Origin: Patellaria atrata CBS 101060
Lineage: Eukaryota; Ascomycota; Dothideomycetes; Patellariales; Patellariaceae
Direction: 5' to 3'
Length of the DNA stretch: 64,000 nucleotides
Assembly (NCBI GenBank): GCA_010093705.1
Contig: MU006098.1
Location: 107,981-171,980, forward strand
Below the pieces are notes generated by a model, which ran no database searches, was not told the origin of the DNA, and saw only the letters and a list, made by a program, of their open reading frames with translations. Made by a program: the position numbers and the translations under genes. Numbering within the stretch: the first letter of the stretch is position 1; every line of letters starts with the position of its first letter. Positions 1 through 11,700 of this stretch are shown here, in pieces.

Positions 1-526
1 CGGTAGGTTCTGTTTCGGTATCGGTGAAGGCGCTTTCAGACAATGTACCAGTTTCAGATATCTTTGACGTCCTCCGCAGCCTTTCTAATTCCAGATCCTC
101 CTGCACCGTCTCCTTAGCAACAATCTGCCTAGTTGGAGTGGACATAGCTTCGGTATTCGGAGACCAGAAAAGTCGGGACAGCGTCTGGGAAGAATCACGC
201 CGATCCTCCACGACATGAACAAAGGAAGGATATGCAAGATGTGAATGAACAACACCAGTAGATTCACTCGTTGAAGCTTCCGGGACGGATTCCATTGCTA
301 GGTCTATGGAGGTCCTCGTTTCGGGATTTGAAGATGTAGATAGTCGTCGTGCTGACTTCAGAACAGAACCTCGCCGATTGCTACCATCTTCATGGAGGGC
401 CTGCAAAGAACGTTCTTCGGGAAAAATAATGTTTCTTGAAGTATCTTTGGTGTTATTACCACGGAGGTCAGGATCGAGAAGAGGTAGAAATTGAGAATTC
501 CCGATTGTAGAACCCTCGACAGCCAT
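1..526 (-). CDS. Unrecognised protein, 5' part only (runs off window)
   Basis: An open minus-strand frame runs from an ATG at 526-524 to the window edge without a stop, about 175 residues. The protein starts MAVEGSTIGNSQFLPLLDPD and is hydrophilic, rich in Ser, Glu and Arg, with no signal peptide or membrane segment. A Ser/Arg patch (residues about 55-65, SARRLSTSSN) looks like a phosphorylation-prone disordered N terminus. Codon use is balanced and the frame is uninterrupted, which supports a real gene. The upstream 600 bp toward the transposon would hold its promoter. I do not recognise the family, and the informative domain probably lies beyond the left edge. Confidence 0.6.
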   Translation of the reverse strand, partial: MAVEGSTIGNSQFLPLLDPDLRGNNTKDTSRNIIFPEERSLQALHEDGSNRRGSVLKSARRLSTSSNPETRTSIDLAMESVPEASTSESTGVVHSHLAYPSFVHVVEDRRDSSQTLSRLFWSPNTEAMSTPTRQIVAKETVQEDLELERLRRTSKISETGTLSESAFTDTETEPT

Positions 527-1137
527 CTTCAGATGTACGTTCAGTATTCTTTACACCTTGAGGGTTTCCTAGAGTGTAGTTTAGGGGATACAGTTGTGAA
601 CAAGCAAAAATTAGGAACTTTTTAGGGAGAAGGAAGTTGAATTGACTAAGAATGAATGTCAATCGTAGTGGAAAAGAGATAGAGAGGTTGAGGGTAGGTC
701 TAAAATTTCCATGTTCAACCCCGAAGACAAATACTTGAATGAAGAATATAATGAAGGAAAGAGCAGCTACCATCTGGTGACATATTGTTATCTTGAAGGC
801 AAGAGCTTTTGGATGCCTTAGCCTTAATAAGACAATGACGATGTTCGAAAATTATTAGCTCGGGAGCCTTACACAATGAGAGTGGGTGCTAAGTAGGATC
901 CATTCATCAAACGGATACAAATTTCAATTAAATAAGTAAATCGTTGTGATATTTGCTCGGAATGGAAGATGAGAACTATGATTCCACTGGGTTGAATCAC
1001 ATTTGCCATATTTCGAGTCCACTGAGCGAAATACACCACCGTCTTCAACGTTCATAAGGTATCCATGGCAAGATTATAGTAGAAGGAGGGTTTAAGGGTG
1101 CTGAGGTTAAGAAGAATGGAAAGGAGCAAATGACATA
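527..1137. other. Intergenic, promoter side of the left-edge gene
   Basis: No convincing gene. This should hold the promoter and leader of the minus-strand gene starting at 526, and it ends at the TA target site of the transposon. A 101-codon minus-strand frame at 468-773 overlaps that gene's start in another frame and looks spurious. Confidence 0.5.
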
Positions 1138-1184
1138 ACGTGCTTCACCAGTCAGTGAGCCACCCCACCAAGATCAACCCACGT
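1138..1184 (+). repeat. Left terminal inverted repeat of the Fot1/pogo element
   Basis: Matches the reverse complement of 2881-2927 over 47 positions with two mismatches, at positions 32 and 44 of the repeat. Confidence 0.92.
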
Positions 1185-1201
1185 CTTCAACAAAATCAAC
1201 A

Positions 1202-2830
1202 ATGCCACTAACACAGAACCTCCAGAAGCTCCGGCAAGAAGGTAGATTACTTATTGCTACTAAGTCGCTTCAAGAAAACTGAATTTCAAGTATCCGGAAG
1301 GCCGCTACATTGTACGATGTTCTAAAGTCTACACTCCGTCGTCGAGTATACGGGGTAACACCTCAGAGCGCGTCTAACTCACGAAAACGAAAGCTACAGC
1401 TATCTAAAGAGCAGGCACTTGTAGAATGGATCCTCGACCTCGACCGATGCGGATTTCCGCCCCATATCATTGACGTACGCCGAATGGCAGACCATTTACT
1501 CGCCGCGCGGGGCCAGACTCCCACACCCGTCGGTAAGAACTGGGTATGCCGCTTTATCAACAACCAGCCAGACCTACAGACAAGATGAAATAGGAAGTTC
1601 CATTCTCAACGCGCGAAATGCGAAGATCGAGACGTATTTCGCGAGTGGTACAAGCGCGTAAATGAGACGCGCCAGAAGTACGGCATCCTAGACGACGATA
1701 GCTACAACTTTGACGAGACTGGATTCATGATGGGTGTATCTGCGACATCGAAAGTCGTTACAAGCTCCGATACTATAGGCCGAGCAATTCTTATACAACC
1801 GGGCAATCGCGAATGGTCGACGGCGATTGAGTGCGTTAATGCGACTGGGTGGGCAATCCCGCCCTTCGTTATCCTTCCAGGAAAGCTCTACCAGTCAAGC
1901 TGGTATCGGGGACTTAGTGACTGGATGCTCGCTGTTAGCGATAATGGCTGGACAACAGTTAAACTAGGGTTTGAATGGATTAAGCACTTTAATAGCTATA
2001 CAAAGTCTTGTACGAAGGGGGTCTACCGTCTACTTATACTTGACGGTCATAGTAGCCACGCGACGCCTGAATTCGACCAATACTGTACGGAAAACAAGAT
2101 AATTACGCTCTGTATACCATCGCATACGTCACATCGTCTTCAGCCGCTTGACGTAAGCTGCTACTCCTCTCTAAAGGTCGCGTACGGTCACGAGGTTCAA
2201 AAGCTCGCCTATTATAGAGTCCCCTATATTGATAAAGAAGACTTCCTAGCAATATATACTAAGGTGCGGCTATCTATCTTTATAGATCAAAATATTAGAA
2301 GCGGATTTCTTTCTACGGGCCTAATGCCGTACGATCCTGAGCGCGTTATATCGTTACTTCCAATCACGAAGACTCCGACTCCACCAAGCACGGCTAATGG
2401 GGAAGCACCCCAATGGACTTCAGAAACGCCATATACTACTACCCAGCTAGAGCAGCAAGCAAAGCTCATACGGGACATCCTTCGGCGCCAGTCACAGAGC
2501 CCTACGAGCCAAGCAATCAATCAACTTGTTAAAGGATGCCAGATGGCGATGCGTTCCGCTACCATACTCGCAAAGGAGAATTCAGAGCTTCGTACGGAAA
2601 ATCAACGCCGAAAACAGAAGCAGCAGCACCGCCGAAGGTATATCGCACATGGAGGGGCTTTACAGGCTCAGCCGGCTCAGCACATAGCTGAGGAGTTGGA
2701 AAATATGGAGCAGGAGGCCGACCAGAGCTGGGCTGATCAGACGCGACAGCGAGCACCACCCACGTGCTCTAACTGTCATAACCAAGGCCACACAAGGCGT
2801 CAATGTACTAGTATCTTAAGTAGCTCTTAA
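1202..2830 (+). pseudogene. Fot1/pogo transposase with two in-frame stops
   Basis: One reading frame from the ATG at 1202 to a TAA at 2828-2830 gives about 542 codons, the usual length for Fot1-type transposases. It is interrupted by TGA codons at about 1280 and at 1586-1588. Domains in order: a helix-turn-helix/CENP-B-like DNA-binding region (about residues 25-130), a DDE_1 catalytic domain with FDETGF, LDGHSSH and LQPLDV holding the three acidic residues, and a C-terminal zinc knuckle CSNCHNQGHTRRQC (CX2CX4HX4C). The second and third acidic residues are 35 apart. Both stops could arise from single transitions, as in RIP (repeat-induced point mutation), though TIR identity argues against heavy mutation. 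As read, no full-length transposase is made, so it could move only with help from another copy. Confidence 0.85.
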
Positions 2831-2880
2831 GCATAATTTTTTTCGAATATATTTTGTTGTAGTAGAGTAATCGTGCGAAA

Positions 2881-2927
2881 ACGCGGGTTGATCTTTGTGG
2901 GGTGGCTCACTGACTGGTGAAGCACGT
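2881..2927 (-). repeat. Right terminal inverted repeat of the Fot1/pogo element
   Basis: Inverted copy of 1138-1184, followed directly by the TA target duplication at 2928-2929. Confidence 0.92.
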
Positions 2928-3039
2928 TATTCAGAAAAGGTGTGACTAAGCAAACTCCAATAGCAATCTGGCTGGAAGCTCTCCCAAAATTAACACCCAC
3001 AATCACCACAGCTCCTGGAGAGCGAAGGAACCCAGCAAA

Positions 3040-4853
3040 ATGAAGGAGAGTTTTCTTGGACAATTGGCCCTTCTTGGATCAATTGTCAACCCGAGTTTGG
3101 CGGCTTCAGAACCGTCAAGGCCTCGTGGTGTTAGCCCCGAATGTAAGCTTCGACAAATTCACTTGACGTAAACATTGCATTTCTTACTAACTCCATTACA
3201 GTTTCTAAATTCTATAAATCTACTGATGGGTTCGCTTGCATATCAAACCCATCAATTGAAGTTGCGTTATCACAAGTTAATGACGATTACTGCGACTGTC
3301 CAGATGGTTCAGATGAACCAGGAACATCGGCGTGCTCGCATCTTTCCCCTCTATCGCCACGATCCCCAATAATCATTACCGATGACGATGATAATATTAC
3401 AGTTTCCTTACCGGGATTCTATTGTAAGAATAAGGGGCATCAACCAAGTTATCTACCTTTTACGAACGTCAATGATGGAATCTGTGACTACGATCTATGT
3501 TGTGATGGTTCCGATGAGTGGGAGGGAGTAGGAGGAGTAAAATGCGAAGATAAATGCAAAGAGATTGGCAAAGAATGGCGGAAACATGATGAACAGAGGC
3601 AAAAGTCTATGAGTACCGCGAATAGAAAGCGCAAAGAGCTCGTACTGGAAGCTGCCAGGAGACGTATGGAAGTTGAAGACAGAATCCGGTCACTCGGTGA
3701 AGAAATTACGGCGTTAGAATTCAAGGCAACTACCCTCGAAAAACAACTTGTTGAAGTAGAACGTAAGGAGAAATTCAAGGTTGTCACGGGTGGTGGCCAA
3801 GGAGGAAAGTTGGGCATTCTGGCTAGCCTTGCCAAAAACAGGATTACGGAGCTGAGCAGTTCGTTGAGTAGAGTTCGCAATGAGCGTGACTCTACTCGTG
3901 AGCGTCTAAATGAACTTGAGGGCATACTCACTAGGTTCAAAGAGGAGTATAACCCGAATTTCAATGACGAGGGTGTTAAGAGAGCTGTACGAGCATGGGA
4001 GAATTATGCGGCACGCGACAAAGGATCGGATGACAATGCTGCACTGGATAGAGATTTGGATGAGATCCTCAAACCCGATGCTGAAAATGGCCTTAACTGG
4101 GAAGAATTCGAGGAGGCGGATCAAAGTGATGTTGACGTCTGTAAGTTTTGTGATTTGGGTATTGCTACCATTGACTATCATTCTTGCTGACCCCTTATAG
4201 TGTATCAATTTGAAGCATATCTTCCTGGACCTGTTAGGGAGTGGGTTGACCAGAAACTTCGTGATTTGAGGACCACCCTTATTGAAAACGGCATTCTTGC
4301 AGGACCCAAAGATGATGCACAAGAATCAAAGGCTGTGATAGAAGCTAGACAGGCGGTCACAGATGCAAGAAATCATGTCGAGAATTATAAGAGGGACCGC
4401 CAGAATCACAAGGATGACCTAGAGAAGGACTATGGTCCTGATGACGTATTCCGAGCGTTAAAAGGTCAATGCATAGACAAAGATGCCGGTGAATATAATT
4501 ACGAGTTTTGCTTCTTAGATAAGACAACTCAAAAACCGAAGAAAGGTGGTTCAAACACTGGAATGGGTAACTTTGTCCGCATTGAGAAGGTTATGGTGGA
4601 TGAAGATGTTCCCCCTGATGGTAAGGGCTTGGGTTCTGGCGAAAGGATTGCTCTAAAGTATGAGAACGGTCAACACTGTTGGAACGGACCGAACCGGAGT
4701 ACTACAGTGATCCTGGCATGTGCGGAGAAAGATGAGCTGTGGAAGATTGTCGAGGAAGAAAAATGTGTATATCGTATGGAGGTGGGTACTCCGGCCGCCT
4801 GCGGTTATGATTCTAGTGGCAAAACATCACCACCACCGAGGGATGAATTATAG
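3040..4853 (+). CDS. GTB1: Glucosidase II beta subunit
   Basis: Non-catalytic subunit of ER glucosidase II, which helps trim glucose from N-glycans and retains the alpha subunit in the ER. Exons 3040-3142, 3202-4140 and 4201-4853 give 564 residues, a normal length. Introns are 59 and 60 nt and both keep frame. The protein has a signal peptide (MKESFLGQLALLGSI...), two Cys-rich LDLa-like modules (DYCDCPDGSDEP and CDYDLCCDGSDEW), a charged coiled coil (about 190-310), an acidic segment, a MRH (mannose-6-phosphate receptor homology) domain (about 435-545, GQCIDKDAGEYNYEFCF) and a C-terminal RDEL ER-retention signal. The start is fixed by the signal peptide. A transposon ends 112 bp upstream and may alter its promoter. 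Confidence 0.95.
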
Positions 4854-7800
4854 ATGAGTATGTCTTTAAAATGTTGTATCAAACAAACAACAATATATCT
4901 TCAATATCTCATTCATCTACGCACTATCAACCGCACCTTTCGTTGTCTCTTCAATGTTTACCAGAAGCAACCATTGACATACTACAAGCTCCCGTTCATT
5001 ATGTTGGTTGGTGGCAAACACTCTCCTTACACCTCGTAGATGATCTAGCCAATTATATGGTACAAGCATACCTTTTATAACTGGCCGCTTTTCGTCTGGT
5101 CATTCCATCCGTCACAAGGTGGCAGTCAATCCGACATGTACGAAAGACATTTCCCGAATATCCATGTACAAAGACATACAACATGGTCTTAATTGTAGTA
5201 CGGAGGAGGTTACGCAGGCATTGTGGACTCGAGATGGGTAGTGCAACGATCGGAAGGACGATTACTGTCCTTGTGATGCCCCTTTTAGTATCCAGGGTGA
5301 TAATTCTTGAAGTAGTGTGTGATGTTGATTACTTGACATTCTACATCAATTTGACTGGGAAATAAAGTGAGCTATCGAGATAGATTTCCCAACCGATTTC
5401 AAATGAGTTGCGGAGCTATAGAACCGTAATGTGTTCGAGACAAGTGACTCTCAAATGAATACCTTACCTTACAGTTTTTCCGACACTATTCAGTGATCAC
5501 TGGGATTTCTGTTGAGGTAAGATAGGCATGCTAGGTCAATTCGGCAGGGACTTCTTCCCACGTTGGCCAGAACTAACAACATCTTCTGATCGTGACGACT
5601 GGCCAAACTCCACTTGTTCTTCCCATAAATATTTGCTTCGTGGGAAAAAGGGTCTCACTACGCATCTGAATAATCAATCTCGCCCCTCTATCAAGATACG
5701 CAACTGACGCGCGGTCAACCAATCTGCAGTAGAACGGAATAGTTTCGGTGTTTCTTCTTTTTTATTCTCCTGAGCTCGCCGCTGACCGTAGTTCTAGTTG
5801 CAGACTTTGCGCTGATATGAAACATCTATCTGACGCACGCTATTCCCACGTTCAACACTACGCTGACGCCTCTCTATTTCACTCAGCCGCTTCTGCATTT
5901 TCAACGGAATGCTCAGCCAGCACCACGGACCTCATCACGGTTTCTTTTGTTTTCAGGACCTCACCAGTGATAAACATGACGTTGGATCTGCAAGAGATGG
6001 AAAAGTAGATCAACTGGTACCGACTTTTAGCAGAGACTGGTACTGGGAATATGGTATTATTCTCCGATTATCCAGATGCAGTTTCAGATGCTTGTTTAGT
6101 TCTTATTATTGCTGAACGGAAAGGGTCATAGCTATAATACACAACTTGAGCACGGTAACGTGAGCCCTACTGCTGTACGACGCTCCTCGACCTGGATATC
6201 AGTTATTACGCAAGCATGGAAGTTCCTTGCACCAACCAAGTCCTAGACCGGATATGCAGAATCTCTTTGGCGGCTGCTCACGCCAGAGGTCCCACCTTAA
6301 GCCAACAGATTATGAGAAAGAGTTCCCAAACGATGGCGTGCGGCATACAGGAGATGTGCATCCGTAGGTTCAACTTTGCTGAAAAGCAGTATGAAACTGG
6401 ACGATCGACAAATCCAAGCCAGGGACTCTCGTGGAGGACAGGTACCGACGATGATTTCTTTAGTGATGGTGATCGGAGTTGCATCCATCACGCTGGGAGA
6501 GAGTTAAGGAGGTTTGGTTTTAGCGCTGATTATTGGAATCGCTTCTGCCCGGTTTCCCCTGTTCATCTCCCTTGTTCCGCGCTTCAAGATGCAGGGCCGG
6601 GGGATCCACCAGAGGGCTTATGGAGGACTAAGCAAATAACATCAGAGAAAAACCTGGAATTTCCCTGGGCACCCCTATTATCCCTCTAGGGTTGACTTTC
6701 ACTACTTTGTTGGTTGAGCTAGAGTGCTTCAACTACTGTGTACAATAGGAGAAGTATAAGCAAGAGAACTGTATGGAATAGAACTTCAAAACCCCTAGGA
6801 TTGTGACTGTTTGACGATGCGACGCAACTCACGACAGAACCACCAAGGCTTCGTTCTCAGCACAAGATGGCGGGTCGGGTGTGGCTAGAGCTAGAACCAA
6901 TGTTTCGCTGCAACAGCGTTCTGCACATGGTGTGTCGTTTGATCTCCTTTTGGTGCTTCCGTTAGATAGACGATACCGTAGGGAAGTGATTGGCGTTATT
7001 CTCGCTTCAGGGGGAAGGACTGCATATGTCTCAAACGAGGAGCGGGAAGGGGGTCCCTATTCGGGAATTTTTCATGTTTGCTTTACGGGAGGATATTTAT
7101 CGTCCACGAAGGACATGACACGATTTGATTATGATCGCAAAGGAGAAGGGATGAATATCTTGGTGCATCCTTTGATACCTTAAGTTAACATTTATACATC
7201 TATAATACCATCTTTTGGTGAGACGATACATCATTGCGCATAGTTGTCTGAACTGAAAAGTTGGGGGTTAAGCGTACCGAGAATTCCTTGCCGGTTCCTG
7301 CAGTAGTTAGTCGATTACCCCTTACCACACCGGGAAGTACCCGTTTTTCCCTTTACAACGCTGTCAGGTACCTTATCGATACGTTACTGCACGTCTACAC
7401 ACCTCAGCACTTCCAGGTTCTACTTCTCTGCCAACAAACATTTCGCCATTTCGCCATTTCGCAAAGCACCAACGATCCTCATCATCTCCACGAACCGCAA
7501 AGACTTGTATAGGATTACCTTGCATCTCGTTGCCCCGATTATCGACAATTGATCGAAGATTAGCTCTTACAAAGTGGCACGGCGGCGTTTCCAGTTTCCC
7601 GGCTCTACGTTGGAACTACAACGGTACTACCAGGCGCTAAGCTCATAACGCGCATAGTAAACGGTATGTGGGAAATTAATTGAACGCTCTGAGCAAGTGA
7701 GCAATAGGCGAGCAGTCATGGACTCCATGGCTCAAGGGGGGGGGGGGGTACCCCAGTTGTCGTTTTTTTGGGCGTCGAAATGAGATGAGCACCGCCTGGG

Positions 7801-8717
7801 GTCTCCCTTATGGCTGCCATTTAGCCCAAGACCCCCGTGGCTGCAAAGAATCCCACGATGGCTCCTATGCCTTTTCTTCCATCCATATTTCCTTCACGTG
7901 TGTGATTCGCGATCTTCCCACAACAACTTCACTAACACTTCATTTCTTGCTCTGGCAGTTTTGCAGAGATATTCGTTCCTTACATTCCAACTGCATCTCG
8001 TTCTTTCGACTTCGTCGCCCGTGCTGGATTCGTCACACAAAACTTGCACCTTCTCTCCTTTAACCGCAAACACGCACCTCCTCGAGGATTGATTCCATAA
8101 TCGTCAAACTTGGACACTCTACCACCGCTCTCCTTCACAGTTCCACTTACCAAGGTCATCATTGTCGCCTGGACCTCAATCAATCGACTCCTAACTGCTC
8201 ACGGCCAGCGTCCATTCGTTCCTATTTCCATCCGTTGCTCTTTCGCGCACGAAGCGGACGCGAATATATTCTCAACACCCTCTCGACAAAGTCGATACAT
8301 TCTCTACAGCGTATATGGAGACTATCATAACTAGAAACACATCCATTGGCGTAATTTCAGGCTCTTGAAATACCAGGCCTGGTGGCTAACAAGGTACGTT
8401 AGTCGCAGCAGTTGTAGCGGTAGCCCAACGTCTCCACGGTTCCTGAACCATAGCATCAACACATTACGAGAAGACTGACGTATTAATAGACCCGGAATAA
8501 GTGTGTTCCGTTATACCTTTTTTTTTTTCTTTTTCTGTGGGAGGGGGGGTCCATTATTCTCCTGAATAGACCTTGCCGTGCGTTCTCTTCGATAGAACGC
8601 TAAGCGCCCTTTGAATCCTGGTCCCTAGACTCTGATCTTCAACGAAGAACTCATATCTTGCAAATATTCCTTACCCCTGTATACTATAATCACCGTATGT
8701 GCTTTTCATTCTAATCA
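4854..8717. other. Gene-poor stretch; leader of the following gene at its right end
   Basis: No gene I can support. Short open frames at 5748-6008, 6216-6689, 6881-7183 and 7261-7512 have no recognisable domain. About 6450-6640 holds a hydrophobic stretch (LVMVIGVASITLG, then after a stop LVLALIIGIASARFPLF) that may be a relict membrane-protein fragment. A run of 13 G occurs at 7736-7748. From about 7860 to 8700 the strand is rich in C and T, as expected for the promoter and 5' leader of the 8718 gene. Confidence 0.5.
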
Positions 8718-11700
8718 ATGAGTCTACCGCCACCATTCTCCTTGCCGATCAATGGCAAAGAATCAAGACAGCAGTTCACACTGCATAACGTTCGTCTCAC
8801 TAACCTCTATAAGGGAACAATGAATCGAATGTTCACGAAAAAGAAGGCGAAGGTCGTCTCAGAAGATGACTCTTCGGGATTCTCCATCCCTTCAAAGAAG
8901 AACAAGAAGGGAAAGAAAGGTGAACCTGAAATGAAGCCTCAAGTAGATCTCTCGACAGCATTACCTTCTTCCGACGATTTTCGTACAAGTCTTCTGATGC
9001 CAAACCTTTCTGCTCGATTTAGTATGCTCAGAGAGCAAGACGACCCGAACTCGAAAATAGGTAAAGCAAGTGACGATAGTGTTCTGCAACCGAAACGACA
9101 ATCCCGGCTGGCTGATTTTGGATTTAAAGCTGGAGCACTGGCTGATATTGACGAGGTGTCTTCTATCAACAGCTCCATCAGACCTCCATTTGCATATGGT
9201 CGACAAGGGTCGGTGGATAGTTATGCGACAGATGATGAAAATGCTCAAAATGGAAGTGTAATGAGCAGGTCTAGACCTGGTGAAGGAAATGTTCTCTTTG
9301 GCGGGCGTCAAAAGATTTACACATTGAACGACCGAGGAATGGGACGTGCTCTCTATGAAGATGATGTGGCTTTATCCTCATTCCAGAGGCTACGACAAGA
9401 AGAAAGGGAAAGAGAGAGACAACGAGTGGAGGCAGAACTCAATGCTGAGCTTGAGGAACAGGATATTAGTCCTAAGGAATCCGCGAACTCTCCGTCTATA
9501 TCGGGGCTTAGCAAGAGAGAGACATCATCTTCCACAAATTCTGGGCCATCTTTCACGCGCACATCCACCGCAGCAACTTCAATCGCTTCCCAAGGGGCTG
9601 GCGCAATCCCGCCAAGTCCTCCCACCGTACCAAGTGCTCCATCACAATTCAACGCTGCTCCCAATTTGGACCGGTCAAAAACTCGACGGCTGTATGAATC
9701 GGGACTTGACCGTGATATTCATGATCAGCAATCCTCAGCGATGAATCGACTCAATTCGATACAGAAACAGCGAATCATGAATACAATCCCAACTCCTCCC
9801 TCTCTTTCCCAGGTGAGAAGTAGTCCCAACTTACAGGATCGTTTCAACCGAGCAGGCCATCCCATCCGAGCTGCCAGTCCTCCGCCTTCGGCACCCTTAA
9901 TGAATGTGGCAAATTTTGAGATTCGCAGAGATACCGAAAGGATTGGCCAAACATCAATATTACCTCACTCCCCTCCTATGAGTCCACTGGGAAGCGATAG
10001 TGAAGAGCACAATCCGCTCCCATCCGCCATCAGACCTAGTGATCGAGGTAAAGCTACGGCTATGGGCGCCTTCAACAAACCAAAGCAGTTCGATGAGCAA
10101 CAGTATTTGCAACGAACACTGCAGATGCAACGTGGTAGGGAAACACCACCCATAAGAAAAGAATCACCATCACCTTCCAGACCTGTACAGACGATGCGAG
10201 CAGAATTCGAAAGGAGACGAGCAGAATCCAATAACACTAGTCGATCAAATTCAGTCAGCCAACCTGAACCACCATCGGCATTGTCAGTCTTCCAGAAAGC
10301 TGCTAGTCAACTGAGAGCAAACGTATCTGAAAGCCCGGAGGCAAAATCTGCTTCCAATGTTCAGCAAACAAGCGTCGCTGATACCCCTAATCCAGAAATC
10401 AAGCTTGATTCGCAAAGAACTTTCTTTGCTTCACCGGATGATAGCGAGGTTGAAGATGAATCTTACATAAAGACGGAGACTAAGCCCGTGGTTCCTAAAC
10501 AAGAGCGACGCAGAGTAGTAGATCCACGAAATATCCCAACCACAGATCTTCCAGCCCCCCCTATATATGAACATCCTGCCCTAAGGTCAACAACATCCCT
10601 CGAACATTCTCCACGTGAGGAGAGAGCAAATAAAGATTTGCCAGAACTACCCCAGTCTTCTCTTTCCGATCGTGCGTTATCTGTTGGAACGCTAATTAAG
10701 TCTGATGCAACGGATGTAGATTCACCTACTTTAGGTCCGAATACTGGTGGTTTAAGTGGTCTCGTCCGTCAACATCTCCGCAACACGAGCACTCAATCTT
10801 CAGTTTACGGTGATGTCCCAGCCCCGCTAGCTCTCAGGACTCAGGATGTTGGTTTACGACCTACACAAGGCTCTGAATCAGAAACTCCTGCACATTCGAG
10901 CTATAGCTATTCGAATCCGTGGGATCTTGAGGATTATGATCGTTCTTATTACGGTGAAGTGGATAGCCGAAGCTCTGTAAGCCCTGTTGATAACTCTCAC
11001 GTCAAAGTTCAGACGAACGAAACAACCAAACCAACCCCCCGCGCACATCCATCGTCAGGAACGGATTATAACATGACTTCTCCATGGGAAGAAGAGTTAC
11101 AGAAGAAGCATTCTAGAGGAGCCAGCACTGAGACCACTCATGAACGAGAAGCTCTTGCTAATGAATTAGCTGAACGTAGAAGACAAATACAGGAGAGTGT
11201 GCGGAACAAGGTCGCAAATCAAAGCCGGTCTGCTAGTCCATCTCCTGGTCCATTCAAAGCGTTGGGAATACTCCGTAACAAAGTCAGCAGAGATTCCATG
11301 GCGGTAAATCAGGATGTCCCGGTAGCTTCTACAAAGGCCATGAAAATGCTTGGTATAAACGCTTCAACAATGAACACCAGCACGACATCACTAAGTGGAC
11401 AGGGTTCGCCAGATGATAGATCTAATAATACTAATGAAGGTCGCGAGGTACCAGAGGGGCCATCTCGACACCCTATGTCCCATTCGATCCAATCTAGGGT
11501 TCCTCAAGACGACTCTGCAATCCCCTCTGAGGTTGGGACACCTAAGAAACGTGGTCCCAGCGAAGAAGAACCCAGGGATATACGACCAAAGGGTAAATCC
11601 CCACCATCTTCAACAAAGAGTTCGATCCGAAACCGATCTAGCTCTGATATGTCGTCTGGCCGGTCCAGAAGCCGTGCTGTTCCTTATCGGGATGACGTCG

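Larger units (their letters stand above)
1138..2927 (+). mobile_element. Fot1/pogo-type DNA transposon (Tc1/mariner superfamily)
   Basis: A 1790-bp element bounded by terminal inverted repeats of about 47 bp (1138-1184 and 2881-2927). They begin ACGTGCTTCACCAGTCAGTG and differ at only two positions. A TA lies on each side (1136-1137 and 2928-2929), the expected target duplication for this superfamily. The interior encodes one transposase. Near-identical ends point to a fairly recent insertion. The element sits 112 bp upstream of the glucosidase II beta start codon. Confidence 0.93.
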
